From assembly GCA_027082875.1 (NCBI GenBank), contig JALWTK010000117.1:1-52883 (forward strand): a DNA stretch of 52,883 nucleotides. Reading direction: 5' to 3'. Position numbers and translations under genes: made by a program. The notes under the pieces were generated by a model, which ran no database searches, was not told the origin of the DNA, and worked only from the letters and a program-made list of their open reading frames with translations. Source of the DNA: Sulfurimonas sp. (GTDB lineage Bacteria; Campylobacterota; Campylobacteria; Campylobacterales; Sulfurimonadaceae). Shown here one piece after another: positions 1-9,319 of the stretch (positions within the stretch are counted from its first letter, which is position 1; every line of letters starts with the position of its first letter).

Positions 1-3000
1 GTACAGAGGTCTCCTCTTCACTTCCTGTAACTGATGTAACTGTTAGTGATAATGGAGTTGTTACTATATCAGGAAATACAAGTGCTAATAGTATAGATAC
101 AAATGTAACAGTTACGCAGACACCAACGGGAGAGTTAAACTCTACTGTGAGTAGTGCACAAGGTAGTACATCACTCTCAATTTCAAGTGATCTTAATGTC
201 ACAGCAACTATCGATGCAAATGGTTCTGTAACGACAGCATTTAGCAATGACACAAAAGAGAGTAGCATCACACAGACAAATGCACCTAGTGTTGCGATAG
301 AGACAAAAGTAAATGGAGCAGGAACTACTCAAATAGATGTAGATGGTAATGCAACTGTAAATGTAACAAGTTCTGGAGAGATTACAGTAGAGCAAAATGC
401 TACTACAGTAGATGGTACTTCATTTATAAAAAAGATAGTCTCAAGTGAAAATGGAGATACAAACAGTAGTGTTACAGTTGATGGTAAAACAACAACTATA
501 AGTACACCTGCAAATGAGAATAATATTACTGTGAGCAGTAGTAGTGATGGTACTTATGAAGTAAATGTTACAAAAGCAGATGGTACACAAACTCAGGTAC
601 AAACAGATAAAGATGGTGCCTTAAGTGTTGCTACAGCTTCTGCAGATGGTGAGACAACTTCAAGCAGCAGTTATCCAGCAGGCTCGAGTGTAACAACGAA
701 TGAGAACAATACTACAGTAGTGACTCAAGGACTTACAAATAAGATAGTAACTACTATAGATAATGATGGTAATATTGTTGTAACATCAACAACACCGCCA
801 TCAGCAACGACCCAAGCAACATTCCCACAAGGCAGCAGTGTAAGTGTAGATGAGAATGGCGTTATAACTGTGCATGATGCTTCTGGAAAAACAGTAGTAA
901 TCTCTGAAGATGGTGAAGTTGCTATTACAGATAATGGCGTTACAACAAGATATGATAACTATCCGACTATAGAAGCTTCAAGCGATGGTGAAATCTTAGT
1001 AGATGGAGCGATCGCAATAGAGGGATCAACAGCCACTAAGTACACAGACTTTGATGGTGATGGTATCTATGACTTCTATGATCTTGATGATGATAACGAT
1101 AACATCAGTGATATTGATGAGGGTAGCGGTGCTGTAGATACAGATGGTGATGGTGCCCCCGACTCTAAAGACTTAGATAGTGATAATGACACTATTTTAG
1201 ACATCATTGAAACCGCTATTGATACGGATGGTGATGGTGTAGCAAACTTTAGAGACTTAGATAGTGATGGAGACTCTAAACTTGATAGTGCAGAAGGTAC
1301 AGGCGATGATGATTTAGATGGCAAAGCAAACTATATAGATGCCAATGATAATGGTAGTGATGAGCCAATAGACAACGGTGATGGTACAGAGACTATTACT
1401 ATCAAAAAAGCAGAAGGTACAGGTGATGATAAAGTTACAAGTATTACAACACCAAATGGATTGCCTTATGTGAGAAGTGAGCTTAATGATAACTCTACAC
1501 TCTTTAGACTAGATACTCCAAAGGTAGATACGATTGTCAAAGCTGATGGTGGTTTGGATATTACTATGGATGAGAGTAAAGGAAAACATAACATCAGTGT
1601 TGCAAATCCTGGTAGTGATGTAAAAATAGAGGATAATGGTGATATGAGTATTACAACACCTCTCTATACAAATAGTGATCTCTCTACATGTCAGCATGAC
1701 TTGAGAATCTCATATGATGGTACAGATATGATCACCAAACATATCTTAGGACAAAGTAGTGGAGAGGATATTATCACTACTATTGTAATGAAGATACCAG
1801 ATGCAAATATCTCTATAACAAGTGAGAATAAGGTTATTAACACAGGAAGATTTGTCAATATCAATGATAAAGCAGTTGAAGTTATCGCTTCTGTAGGCTG
1901 TGATGGTTCTGTCTCTACAGCAACAACTATAGAGGATCTTAACACAACATTTGTGGCTGTCAATAAAGCAGGTAGTACTATTATAGTGGATGTGGATGGT
2001 AATGTAGATACAACAACACGATTAGAAGTGAGTGATATAGATGCAAATCTTCTTGAGGGATTAAACTTTAAGATAGATAGTCTTAGTGGTGATGTCAATG
2101 CATCAAAAATTACGAAAAATGGTACAACAAGTGAAGTAACATATACTGAAGCACAAATATACTTAGCAGGTGCAAAAATAGCTCTCAATGGTAATAAGAT
2201 CTCTGATATTAGTGTTGATCTATCTCAGACAAGATATGTCAGTGTTGATGTAACAGATGAGAATAACCAAACTGTTTCTTCAACTATGAGCATAGATAAT
2301 ACAATAGCTGATGCAAATATCTCCAGAGTCTCTAATGGAGAGACAAGTGCTGTTACAACAAAAGTAATAACAGAGGATGGTTTTATACTCCTTGATAACT
2401 TTTTAGATGGTAAAACGAAGCATTCAGTAAGTGTTGGTGGGGTGACTACACAAGCAAGTTCAAATCTTCTTGGAACAGATATAAATGTTTCTAAGGAGGG
2501 AGTGACAACAAGTTATGCAGATAGTTTTATAGCACTCTCTGTCACTGCCCTTAATGATGGTGTAGCACTCCATAAGGTAGTACTCAATGGTATTACAACG
2601 GAGGCAAGATCTGAGATTATAGGAGCATCAACACTTATTGATACTGATATAAACGGTAGTATCGCAATGACAACCAAGGTTGCAACCACTAATGCGAACA
2701 ATCAATATGTAGGTATAGAAGTGAAAGCTCTCAGTAATGGAAATGCACAACATAAGGTAGATGTAAATGGTGTTATCACTCAAGCAATAAGTGAGATAGC
2801 TGGAGCAAAAACAGTTATCCAAAGTAATGGAGATGTTAACACTACAGTAGCATTTCCAAGCAGCACCGCACTCCCATCAGCAGTGGCATTTGCAGATGGT
2901 ACAGCACTTCATAAAGTTAAGGGTAATGGTTTTGTCTCTGAAGCAGATATACTGCTTCAGGGAGCAAAAACAGTTATGCAAAATGAAGGCATCCAAACTG

Positions 3001-3260
3001 AAGTAGATACAAAGAAGAATGAGTGTGTAGTACTTGGAAAACTTGAATATAGTAAAGCAAAGATAAATACCGATACAGAAGGTAAAACAGTTACAGAATT
3101 TGTACATTATCTATGTAGGGATAATAGTGAGAGTAAAGTAGTAACAACGAGCGATGCAAGCACACCTTTTTCACCAAATAACAAAGTAACACTCAAAATA
3201 CAAAATGCTGTAATGCAGCTAATTATAATAGCACCTGTAACTGATAAAATAAGATTCTAA
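1..3260 (+). CDS. Large repetitive surface/extracellular protein, 5' end outside window
   Basis: The reading frame is open from base 3 to the TAA at 3258-3260, so the gene is cut by the left edge. The GTG at 147 is an internal valine, not a start. The visible ~1085 residues are rich in Thr, Ser, Asn, Asp and Val and almost free of Cys. Many short beta-type units of the form V-x-x-x-G-x-V-T-T fill the first third. An Asp-rich block at about 1045-1385 carries repeated DTDGDG, DLDSDND and DLDSDGD motifs, like thrombospondin type-3/EF-loop calcium-binding repeats. The last third has degenerate ~50-60-residue repeats built on H-K-V-x-x-N-G-x-x-T-E-A and I-x-G-A-x-T. This suggests a secreted, calcium-stabilised surface protein. 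The export signal and any secretion domain lie outside the window. It is followed closely by a lipoprotein and an SH3/beta-barrel protein. Function unknown. Confidence 0.8.
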   Translation, partial: TEVSSSLPVTDVTVSDNGVVTISGNTSANSIDTNVTVTQTPTGELNSTVSSAQGSTSLSISSDLNVTATIDANGSVTTAFSNDTKESSITQTNAPSVAIETKVNGAGTTQIDVDGNATVNVTSSGEITVEQNATTVDGTSFIKKIVSSENGDTNSSVTVDGKTTTISTPANENNITVSSSSDGTYEVNVTKADGTQTQVQTDKDGALSVATASADGETTSSSSYPAGSSVTTNENNTTVVTQGLTNKIVTTIDNDGNIVVTSTTPPSATTQATFPQGSSVSVDENGVITVHDASGKTVVISEDGEVAITDNGVTTRYDNYPTIEASSDGEILVDGAIAIEGSTATKYTDFDGDGIYDFYDLDDDNDNISDIDEGSGAVDTDGDGAPDSKDLDSDNDTILDIIETAIDTDGDGVANFRDLDSDGDSKLDSAEGTGDDDLDGKANYIDANDNGSDEPIDNGDGTETITIKKAEGTGDDKVTSITTPNGLPYVRSELNDNSTLFRLDTPKVDTIVKADGGLDITMDESKGKHNISVANPGSDVKIEDNGDMSITTPLYTNSDLSTCQHDLRISYDGTDMITKHILGQSSGEDIITTIVMKIPDANISITSENKVINTGRFVNINDKAVEVIASVGCDGSVSTATTIEDLNTTFVAVNKAGSTIIVDVDGNVDTTTRLEVSDIDANLLEGLNFKIDSLSGDVNASKITKNGTTSEVTYTEAQIYLAGAKIALNGNKISDISVDLSQTRYVSVDVTDENNQTVSSTMSIDNTIADANISRVSNGETSAVTTKVITEDGFILLDNFLDGKTKHSVSVGGVTTQASSNLLGTDINVSKEGVTTSYADSFIALSVTALNDGVALHKVVLNGITTEARSEIIGASTLIDTDINGSIAMTTKVATTNANNQYVGIEVKALSNGNAQHKVDVNGVITQAISEIAGAKTVIQSNGDVNTTVAFPSSTALPSAVAFADGTALHKVKGNGFVSEADILLQGAKTVMQNEGIQTEVDTKKNECVVLGKLEYSKAKINTDTEGKTVTEFVHYLCRDNSESKVVTTSDASTPFSPNNKVTLKIQNAVMQLIIIAPVTDKIRF

Positions 3261-3267
3261 GGAGAAT

Positions 3268-3531
3268 ATGATGAGAAGTATATATATAATAACGGTAGTA
3301 ATATTAGCACTTCTTCTGAGTGCCTGTAGTGATGGTGATGGGTATTTTGAGACGAGTACAACTTCTAAAGTAGCAATCACTGTATGCGAAATATATGTCC
3401 CTATCCAAGCAAATGATATTCTTGTAAAAGAGGACGATAATACAACTATAAAAATAGTACATGATGCGAATGGAAGTAGAAAAGTTTGCACCTTAATAGG
3501 TGCCGCACATTTAGTAAGAGAAGGGAATTAA
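3268..3531 (+). CDS. Small predicted lipoprotein
   Basis: This is an 87-residue protein with a hydrophobic signal peptide and a clear lipobox (LLLSAC, Cys about residue 20), so it should be lipid-anchored. The mature part is short, with no recognised domain and two further Cys. A GGAG ribosome site sits just before the ATG, 7 bp after the stop of the large repeat protein, and the next gene begins 1 bp after its stop. The three genes are therefore probably one transcript. It may help export or anchor the large protein, but that is inferred only from position. Confidence 0.75.
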   Translation: MMRSIYIITVVILALLLSACSDGDGYFETSTTSKVAITVCEIYVPIQANDILVKEDDNTTIKIVHDANGSRKVCTLIGAAHLVREGN

Positions 3532-3532
3532 G

Positions 3533-4537
3533 ATGACCAGAATATTAAGTATTTTATTGTTAAGTTCGACAGCTTACTCTTTGGGTGCTTCAATGATAAT
3601 GGCACAAGATAGTAAAGTGTATATTTATGAAAAACCATCAAAAAAGTCTAAATTAGTAGGATCATTGCAAAAGAGATATCTTAGGTTAAGTTTAGCGGAA
3701 GAAGAGACTTTTATAAGAGGTGATGCATACTCTTGGTATAAGGTATATGGGGGATGGGTAAATGTATCTTGGGTTATAAATGATAGAAAAAAGCCACTTC
3801 CCTATACTGCAGATCCTTTTCATAAAAAAAGTATAGAAAAAGTACATAAAATAGTAACTTTAACATCTATCAAAAGTACAACAGCTAAAACCATGGATAA
3901 AGCACTTGTACAAGACAAAGATAAGGAAGTGTTAGTCCCTAGTGAGAATAATGCAACTCTTGTAGAGGAAGATTACAATGAACAACATGATAAACCTTAT
4001 AAGCAAAAGGATAGCTACCTAAGTAGATACTTTGTAGGGATGTCTCTCAACTATAATATGTTAACTGTAGATAAAAAGGATCAAGTGGGATCCATTATTT
4101 TAAAAAATACTCCAGATGATAGTGCAACATCAATAGGACTAGAAGCTGGAACGAAAATAAGTAATTATATTGTAAGTGCTAACTATGAGATGGTAAATTT
4201 AGCTGATATGAGTATGAACAGTTTTTATCTTAGTTTAGACTACCAGTTTGAAAATATCGTGCATCCATTTATTGGAGTATCTCTTGGTATGAGTAATTTA
4301 GCATGGCAGATAGATCCTCTAGGAAATTCTAGAGTTAAAGATAGTAAACTGTCATCTCTTCTTTATGGTTTAGAGATGGGAATAGAATATAAACTGATAG
4401 ACCATTGGAGTCTAACTTCAACTCTTATATATCAAAAACTAAATTTTACAACAAAACTTGTTTCTTCTCCAGCAGAATCAGACATAGTTCATAGAGATAA
4501 AAGCTCTTTAGGTGTTGGTGTTCGATATAAATTTTAA
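3533..4537 (+). CDS. SH3-domain / outer-membrane beta-barrel-like protein
   Basis: The protein has 334 residues. A signal-like N-terminus is followed by a bacterial SH3-type segment (about residues 25-80, with the pattern VYIYEKPSKKSKLVGSL...WYKVYGGWVNVSWV). Next comes a charged low-complexity linker (about 95-160) and then a C-terminal region of alternating hydrophobic strands ending in RYKF. A terminal aromatic residue is typical of outer-membrane beta-barrels recognised by the Bam machinery. Known SH3b domains bind peptidoglycan or peptide ligands, so it could tie the outer membrane to the wall. It is the last gene of the three-gene surface cassette, and its stop abuts the stop of the convergent gene at 4538. 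Confidence 0.65.
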   Translation: MTRILSILLLSSTAYSLGASMIMAQDSKVYIYEKPSKKSKLVGSLQKRYLRLSLAEEETFIRGDAYSWYKVYGGWVNVSWVINDRKKPLPYTADPFHKKSIEKVHKIVTLTSIKSTTAKTMDKALVQDKDKEVLVPSENNATLVEEDYNEQHDKPYKQKDSYLSRYFVGMSLNYNMLTVDKKDQVGSIILKNTPDDSATSIGLEAGTKISNYIVSANYEMVNLADMSMNSFYLSLDYQFENIVHPFIGVSLGMSNLAWQIDPLGNSRVKDSKLSSLLYGLEMGIEYKLIDHWSLTSTLIYQKLNFTTKLVSSPAESDIVHRDKSSLGVGVRYKF

Positions 4538-4777
4538 TTAGTAAGCACTCTTTAGAAGTTTAAATTTCTTCTTTTGATGTGCTTTTTTTTCTATATTAAC
4601 TTCCTCTTTTTTCTCAGCTATTTGATCATGTTTTTCATAATCAAACTTTTTTTGCTCTATTCTTTCTTGATCTAAGAAAAGTGTACTCGCTATGAAAAAA
4701 AGTACCATAATAACGACAACACTCGCATAGAAAAGAATGTAGTTTTTTATCTGTCCAGATTCGAAAGGGTTTTGCAT
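4538..4777 (-). CDS. Small single-pass membrane protein, unknown function
   Basis: This 79-residue protein has one hydrophobic segment (about residues 12-35, NYILFYASVVVIMVLFFIAS) followed by a strongly charged Lys/Glu-rich tail that could form a coiled coil. It begins directly after the patatin-like gene (stop and start adjacent at 4777/4778), so it is probably translated from the same mRNA. No known family is recognised. Confidence 0.6.
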   Translation of the reverse strand: MQNPFESGQIKNYILFYASVVVIMVLFFIASTLFLDQERIEQKKFDYEKHDQIAEKKEEVNIEKKAHQKKKFKLLKSAY

Positions 4778-5650
4778 CTATACTCGCTTATGGTTTTTAA
4801 AAGTCTCAGCACATAAATTGTAGCCGTACTCTATGATTTTCTCAGATTTGTTAAAGTCAAAGGTACCGCAGATATTTCGTGGTATATCTATCTCTATATC
4901 TGGAGGGTAGCTTGCTAGTTTCATACGAGCTATAGTACTCTGCATAGCTTCAAATGATTGGTTAGCTATACCATACATACCTTTTTCTTCCGTGATGGAA
5001 GCTGGTAGGGTGACATCAGTAAGGTAGCTCTTTATTTTACTTGTAAGTGTTTTATCTTCAGATGCATGCTCTGTAAAGAGAGGTGTGTCATCTGTGGCTT
5101 CTCCACCAAGATTTACCGCTATAGTTATATCTGTGCCATCATGAAAAGTAGGGGCGATAGGGACAGGATTGAGTACACCACCATCAACAAGCATCATGCC
5201 TTTGTAGTGGTAAGGTGCAAAAAAAAGAGGGATGGATATAGATGCACGAATAGCTTGAAGAAGAGAGTCTTCATTTATCCAAATCTCTTTTTCATTTTCT
5301 ATATCTGCAGCAACTGCAGTAAAAGTTAGAGGAAGATTTTCAATATTTATATCTCCACCAAGAACTTCTTCAAGTTTTTTTATAAGCGTGTCACCTGCGA
5401 CAAAACCACCTGAACCCTTAAAGTCCAAAAGTCGTAGTAGAGTTAAGCCATCTACACTCTGGAGCCACTCGACATAAGCATCAAGCTTCCCAGCAGCAAA
5501 AAAACCACCGATAAGAGCTCCCATAGAACATCCTGAGATAGAGTGTATCTCATAGTCATGCTCTCTAAGCCATTTTATCACACCTACATGTGCTAAACCT
5601 CTAGCTCCTCCACTTCCAAGGACGAGAGAGACGGTAGTTTTTTTACTCAC
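4778..5650 (-). CDS. Patatin-like phospholipase (RssA/NTE family)
   Basis: The protein has 290 residues. The oxyanion-hole motif GSGGARG lies near residue 12. The nucleophile elbow GCSMG (about residues 38-43, fitting GxSxG) supplies the catalytic Ser. The DGG motif near residue 155 supplies the Asp of the Ser-Asp dyad. No signal peptide is evident, so it should be a cytoplasmic or membrane-associated lipid acyl hydrolase. It starts 9 bp after the groEL stop, so it is probably part of the groESL transcript, which is an unusual neighbour. Substrate unknown. Confidence 0.88.
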   Translation of the reverse strand: MSKKTTVSLVLGSGGARGLAHVGVIKWLREHDYEIHSISGCSMGALIGGFFAAGKLDAYVEWLQSVDGLTLLRLLDFKGSGGFVAGDTLIKKLEEVLGGDINIENLPLTFTAVAADIENEKEIWINEDSLLQAIRASISIPLFFAPYHYKGMMLVDGGVLNPVPIAPTFHDGTDITIAVNLGGEATDDTPLFTEHASEDKTLTSKIKSYLTDVTLPASITEEKGMYGIANQSFEAMQSTIARMKLASYPPDIEIDIPRNICGTFDFNKSEKIIEYGYNLCAETFKNHKRV

Positions 5651-5659
5651 TATGCTTAC

Positions 5660-7294
5660 TTACATACCTGGCATGCCCATTTGAGGAGGCATACCAGCAC
5701 CTGGATCCATCGCTGGAGTTTCTTCAGGTATCTCATAAATTGCTGCTTCAGTAGTAAGAAGCATAGAGGAGACTGATGTCGCGTTTGTAAGAGCTACACG
5801 AGCCACCTTAAGTGGATCGATGATACCAGCTTCAAACATATCTACATACTCACCATTTGCTGCATTGAAGCCTATAGTATCGCTATCTGCAGTCTCAACT
5901 GAGTTTACAACTACACCAGTGTCAAAGCCTGCGTTTGCTGCTATCTGCTTCATAGGTGCTTTTATAGCACGTAAAATGATTTCAGCACCGATTTTTTGGT
6001 CACCCTCTAAATCGAGGTTTACTTTTGAAGCGGCACGAACAAGAGCTGCACCACCACCGATGATGATTCCCTCTTCAACTGCTGCTTTTGTAGCAGAGAG
6101 TGCATCATCAACACGGTCTTTCTTCTCTTTCATCTCAGTCTCAGTAGCAGCTCCTACTTTTATAACAGCTACTCCACCACTAAGTTTTGCTAAACGCTCT
6201 TGGAGTTTCTCTTTATCATACTCACTTGTAGTAGCATCTATCTGTACCTTGATCTCAGCTATGCGAGCTTTAACAGCCTCATCACTACCAGCACCATCAA
6301 CTATAACAGTGTTATCTTTATCTATAACTACACGAGCAGCTTGACCAAGCATAGAGATATCAGCACCTTCAAGTGTATGACCAGTCTCTTCGCTAATAAC
6401 AGTACCATGAGTAAGAACAGCGATATCTGCAAGCATAGCCTTACGTCTGTCACCAAAACCTGGAGCTTTAACAGCAGAGATATTTAAAACACCACGAAGT
6501 TTATTTACAACAAGAGTTGAAAGTGCTTCACCCTCAACATCTTCAGCGATGATAAGAAGTGGACGAGAAGTCTTTTGAACTTGCTCTAGTACTGGGAGAA
6601 GATCTTTAAGAGAAGAGATCTTGCTATCAGCAAGTAAAATCCAAGGATTCTCAATCTCAGCAATCATCTTCTCAGGGTTTGTTATAAAGTAAGGGCTTAA
6701 GTAACCACGATCAAACTGCATACCCTCAACAACATCAAGCTCATCACTAATTCCCTTAGCCTCTTCAACAGTGATAACACCATCTTGACCAACCTTATCC
6801 ATAGCCTCAGCGATCATATCACCGATAGCAGAGTCAGAGTTTGCAGAGATAGTTGCTACTTGAGCGATATCTTGTTTACCATTTACTGCTTTTGAAGCTG
6901 CTTTTACATTCTCTAAGATAGATGCACAAGCCTTGTCCATACCGCGTTTAACTTCTACAGGATTTGCACCAGCTGTGATGTTGCGAAGACCTTCAGAGAA
7001 GATAGCATTTGCAAGAACTGTAGCAGTAGTAGTACCATCACCAGCCTCATCAGCAGTGTTAGATGCTACCTCTTTTACAAGTTGTGCACCCATATCTTCT
7101 AGTTTATCTTTGAGCTCTACTTCACGAGCAACTGAAACACCATCTTTTGTAAGAACTGGTGCACCATAGCTTTTCATGATAAGTACATTACGACCACGAG
7201 GTCCCATTGTTACTTTTACTGCATCTGTTAGTTTTTCAACACCACGAGCTAGGGCATTTCTTGCCGTATCTGAAAATATTATTTCTTTTGCCAT
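5660..7294 (-). CDS. groL: 60 kDa chaperonin GroEL
   Basis: At 544 residues this is the usual length for GroEL, the ATP-driven cytosolic folding chamber that works with GroES. Family signatures are clear: the start [21 protein letters not shown], the ATP-site [10 protein letters not shown], the [15 protein letters not shown] motif, and the [11 protein letters not shown] tail. It lies 42 bp downstream of groES in the normal groESL order. No CIRCE (HrcA) operator is seen upstream of groES. Confidence 0.99.
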   Translation of the reverse strand: MAKEIIFSDTARNALARGVEKLTDAVKVTMGPRGRNVLIMKSYGAPVLTKDGVSVAREVELKDKLEDMGAQLVKEVASNTADEAGDGTTTATVLANAIFSEGLRNITAGANPVEVKRGMDKACASILENVKAASKAVNGKQDIAQVATISANSDSAIGDMIAEAMDKVGQDGVITVEEAKGISDELDVVEGMQFDRGYLSPYFITNPEKMIAEIENPWILLADSKISSLKDLLPVLEQVQKTSRPLLIIAEDVEGEALSTLVVNKLRGVLNISAVKAPGFGDRRKAMLADIAVLTHGTVISEETGHTLEGADISMLGQAARVVIDKDNTVIVDGAGSDEAVKARIAEIKVQIDATTSEYDKEKLQERLAKLSGGVAVIKVGAATETEMKEKKDRVDDALSATKAAVEEGIIIGGGAALVRAASKVNLDLEGDQKIGAEIILRAIKAPMKQIAANAGFDTGVVVNSVETADSDTIGFNAANGEYVDMFEAGIIDPLKVARVALTNATSVSSMLLTTEAAIYEIPEETPAMDPGAGMPPQMGMPGM

Positions 7295-7336
7295 TATTTT
7301 ATTTCCTTAATTTATTTCGTAAATAGATTTATATTA

Positions 7337-7597
7337 TTAGCCGATGATTCCAAAGATATCATCAACATTAAGTACTATGTAAACAGTACCATCAAATGAA
7401 ACTTCATTGCCAGCATACTTACCAAATAAAACTTGGTTACCGTTTGCTAATGTTTCTACTTCTTTACTTACTGCAACTACTTCTCCACGAGAAGGTTTCT
7501 CTTTTGCATTATCTGGAATGATGATCCCTGACATAGTTGTTGTAGCTTCTTCTACACGCTTGACTAAAACTCTGTTTCCAAGTGGTTGAAAATTCAT
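7337..7597 (-). CDS. groS: 10 kDa co-chaperonin GroES
   Basis: This 86-residue protein is the GroEL lid. It begins [16 protein letters not shown] and contains the mobile-loop region [16 protein letters not shown] and the typical RGEVVAV strand. It is the first gene of a groES-groEL-patatin-small membrane protein series on the minus strand. Confidence 0.99.
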   Translation of the reverse strand: MNFQPLGNRVLVKRVEEATTTMSGIIIPDNAKEKPSRGEVVAVSKEVETLANGNQVLFGKYAGNEVSFDGTVYIVLNVDDIFGIIG

Positions 7598-7636
7598 TGA
7601 ATAACCTTTTTTGTAATATTTATTTTTATAAACGCG

Positions 7637-7642
7637 ATTCTA
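7637..7642 (-). promoter_or_regulatory. Probable groES promoter -10 (TAGAAT)
   Basis: On the minus strand the leader reads TATGCTAGAATCG about 40 nt upstream of the groES ATG. This is an extended -10 typical of epsilonproteobacterial sigma-70 promoters, with no strong -35. No inverted repeat of the CIRCE type (TTAGCACTC-N9-GAGTGCTAA) is present. Regulation of groESL must therefore use another mechanism, or HrcA acts elsewhere. Confidence 0.4.
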
Positions 7643-7676
7643 GCATAATAGGTTTAATGATTAGTATTTATATCAT

Positions 7677-8351
7677 TTAGATGAAATTTTTTAGTTTAAG
7701 AAGACACTTATTTTTGATGTCAGTGAAAAGTAAGTTTATACTATTTTTTTCACTAAGATATACTGTCTCATCATTCAAGGGTTCTTTTTTTGATTCTACA
7801 AAAGTGTAAAGTTCCTCAGCACTTTTTATATCATTTGTTTTCAGTGTAATATCTAGAATTTCTTCTAATGTTAGAACCTTATTGTCTAAAATAGCTATAA
7901 AATCAAAAAGATCTCTTGACTTATCTCTTTGCAGAAGAGCAACTATCTTGAGTTTACATATTGACTTTAAATCTAATATTTTTATTTTTGAATCTTTATA
8001 TCTAATAAATGTTGCTGTTTGAAGTATCGCTTTTTGTATAGGCCTATTTGCCTGAAAAAATTCTAGCTTTACATTATCGATTATAAACTTTAACATATAC
8101 TCATCTGGAAATAGACCTGCCATTCTGAGAGCTGTGAAATTTTCATCTTGAATCTTGGTAGCACCTAATGAACCTATCATGGGAACTATAGTTTTATAGT
8201 TGAGTGTATTTGCAGATACTATATCTATATCTTCTGATATTCTGTGGTTTATATAGTAAGCCAGAGCTGTCCCACCCACAAAATAAAGTTTATCATCAAA
8301 TAGAGTAGATTCTTTAATTTTTTCTAGAGCTTCAATTACATTAGCAGTCAT
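7677..8351 (-). CDS. AbiEii-type nucleotidyltransferase (putative toxin)
   Basis: This 224-residue protein has the hallmark of the AbiEii/AbiGii nucleotidyltransferase family. The pattern FVGGTALAYYINHRISEDIDI (about residues 25-45) combines the GG-x-AL motif with the catalytic D-x-D. A second conserved part, LDLKSICKLKIVALLQRDKSRDLFD (about 130-155), matches the family's K-x-x-A...R-x-x-D-x-D-L helix. In known type IV systems such proteins inhibit growth by modifying nucleic acid and are silenced by a repressor partner. It overlaps the upstream HTH gene by 11 bp, so translation is coupled. Phage defence or addiction is inferred from family only. Confidence 0.85.
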   Translation of the reverse strand: MTANVIEALEKIKESTLFDDKLYFVGGTALAYYINHRISEDIDIVSANTLNYKTIVPMIGSLGATKIQDENFTALRMAGLFPDEYMLKFIIDNVKLEFFQANRPIQKAILQTATFIRYKDSKIKILDLKSICKLKIVALLQRDKSRDLFDFIAILDNKVLTLEEILDITLKTNDIKSAEELYTFVESKKEPLNDETVYLSEKNSINLLFTDIKNKCLLKLKNFI

Positions 8352-8790
8352 TAATAATACCTATGAGCTGTTTATATAGCTCATTCTTATTATAAGAACC
8401 TAGTAGAGGGATATCCATCCCATTAGTAGAAATATATCCTTTAGCATACATCTTTTTATATTTATCATTAAGCACTGACTTAACCATAGTTTTACCATAT
8501 TTTAAACAGAGTGTTTTTACATCATCATAGTTCATAGAAGAGAGATAGTTTGAAATAATAGAATAAACTTTTTGACTACTTGTTTTGTTTGTTTGCCAAA
8601 ATAGATTGTAAGTGTAATCTGATGGATTAAAAGTAACTATATCGTTAACATCAGATACATTGATCTTTTCTTTTGCTTCTTGGTACTCAGTAGACTCAAG
8701 TAGTTGATAGAGCCTTGACCTATTTTTTTTCCAGTCTCGTAACGTTCTGTCAGGTACATCCAATAATTTACTCATCTGTTGCTGTGTCAT
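8341..8790 (-). CDS. Small HTH protein, putative antitoxin partner of the AbiEii-like gene
   Basis: The protein has about 149 residues from the ATG at 8790. An in-frame ATG at 8802 and a TTG at 8808 are alternatives. The predicted transcript begins only ~5 nt before 8808, so 8790 is preferred. The N-terminus (QQQMSKLLDVPDRTLRDWKK) reads as a helix-turn-helix of excisionase/MerR-like form. The rest is alpha-helical with no family recognised. It is not obviously an AbiEi protein, which is normally longer. It overlaps the AbiEii-like gene and has its own strong promoter with an internal inverted repeat, which fits a self-repressing antitoxin. Confidence 0.65.
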   Translation of the reverse strand: MTQQQMSKLLDVPDRTLRDWKKNRSRLYQLLESTEYQEAKEKINVSDVNDIVTFNPSDYTYNLFWQTNKTSSQKVYSIISNYLSSMNYDDVKTLCLKYGKTMVKSVLNDKYKKMYAKGYISTNGMDIPLLGSYNKNELYKQLIGIINDC

Positions 8791-8819
8791 AATAATTCTC
8801 ATCTTCAACTGTTTTCTAT

Positions 8820-8848
8820 ATTATAGGTGAATACCGCCTATTTGTCAA
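8820..8848 (-). promoter_or_regulatory. Consensus sigma-70 promoter with an inverted repeat, for the HTH/AbiEii pair
   Basis: Read on the minus strand this is TTGACA (8848-8843), a 17-bp spacer, then TATAAT (8825-8820), both perfect consensus. An inverted repeat ATAGG-N9-CCTAT (8823-8841) fills the spacer and touches the -10. A repressor bound there would block RNA polymerase. The obvious candidate is the HTH product of the first gene. Confidence 0.8.
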
Positions 8849-8903
8849 TTGAATATTTAAAAATATTTTTATTATTGAATACTGTAGAGTATGAGCTAGT
8901 ATT

Positions 8904-9056
8904 TCACAATGTTTTCGTACTGTTAGAAAGGAAATCAGCAATATTAAAAATATTGAATACTACTTTACTGTTAGATGCTGTTCCTAATTTTTTATAGTTG
9001 GGGACACCATAGCCTCTTGCTAAAGATTTAGCGATATATGAAGTGGATACACCCAT
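8904..9056 (-). pseudogene. 5'-truncated remnant of a small HTH (excisionase-like) gene
   Basis: The minus frame reads MGVSTSYIAKSLARGYGVPN then YKKLGTASNSKVVFNIF and ends FLSNSTKTL-stop, 50 residues. It looks like the helix-turn-helix core and tail of a small DNA-binding protein. Such proteins usually have ~10 residues of first helix before the G-V-S turn, and these are missing. The ATG at 9056 falls in the middle of the expected HTH, and no ribosome site is evident. It is probably a decapitated gene. A short functional protein is possible but less likely. Confidence 0.6.
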
Positions 9057-9059
9057 TAG

Positions 9060-9305
9060 GATGACTACAATATATTTTATGACTATAAGCTTTATGGTTA
9101 TGAAAATCTCAATAAACTCAACAAATTGGCAGAAAGAATTGAGGCAAGCTGTTCAGACCAACATTCACTGAAAATTCTACACTCGGCATCAGAAGCATAC
9201 ACTGACATAGAGGAAGTACTTGAAATGCTTGAAGTGGACGAGTTGGAACTCTATGCATCTCGTGAAGCTAATATTGCTATTGGAAAACTTACTCACGACA
9301 GCTAA
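9060..9305 (+). pseudogene. Start-less ORF remnant (~81 codons)
   Basis: The frame is open from just after a TAG at 9057-9059 to the TAA at 9303-9305. It reads DDYNIFYDYKLYGYENLNKL, continues through LAERIEASCSDQHSL, and ends in a helical Glu/Leu-rich part. The composition is that of a real acidic helical protein, yet there is no ATG in frame before the Met near residue 53. The only earlier possible start is a TTG at 9126. The 5' end was probably lost in the same event that cut the opposite-strand HTH gene. Family not recognised. Confidence 0.5.
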
Positions 9306-9319
9306 TAAATACCAAAAGA

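Noticed and set aside
147-150. GTG at 147 as the start of the large repeat protein
   Set aside because: The same frame is open back to base 3 with the same kind of residues, so 147 is internal and the true start lies outside the window.
1691-2188. Long minus-strand open frame inside the repeat protein gene
   Set aside because: It is the reverse of a biased, repetitive coding sequence, lacks a ribosome site and shows no domain.
5820-6344. Plus-strand open frame inside groEL
   Set aside because: It is a shadow of the strongly conserved groEL coding sequence on the other strand.
7598-7676. CIRCE/HrcA operator upstream of groES
   Set aside because: No TTAGCACTC-N9-GAGTGCTAA-like repeat is present; only a probable -10 was found.
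9061-9171. Short plus-strand ORF from ATG 9061
   Set aside because: It runs in another frame across the convincing remnant at 9060-9305 and has no protein-like character.
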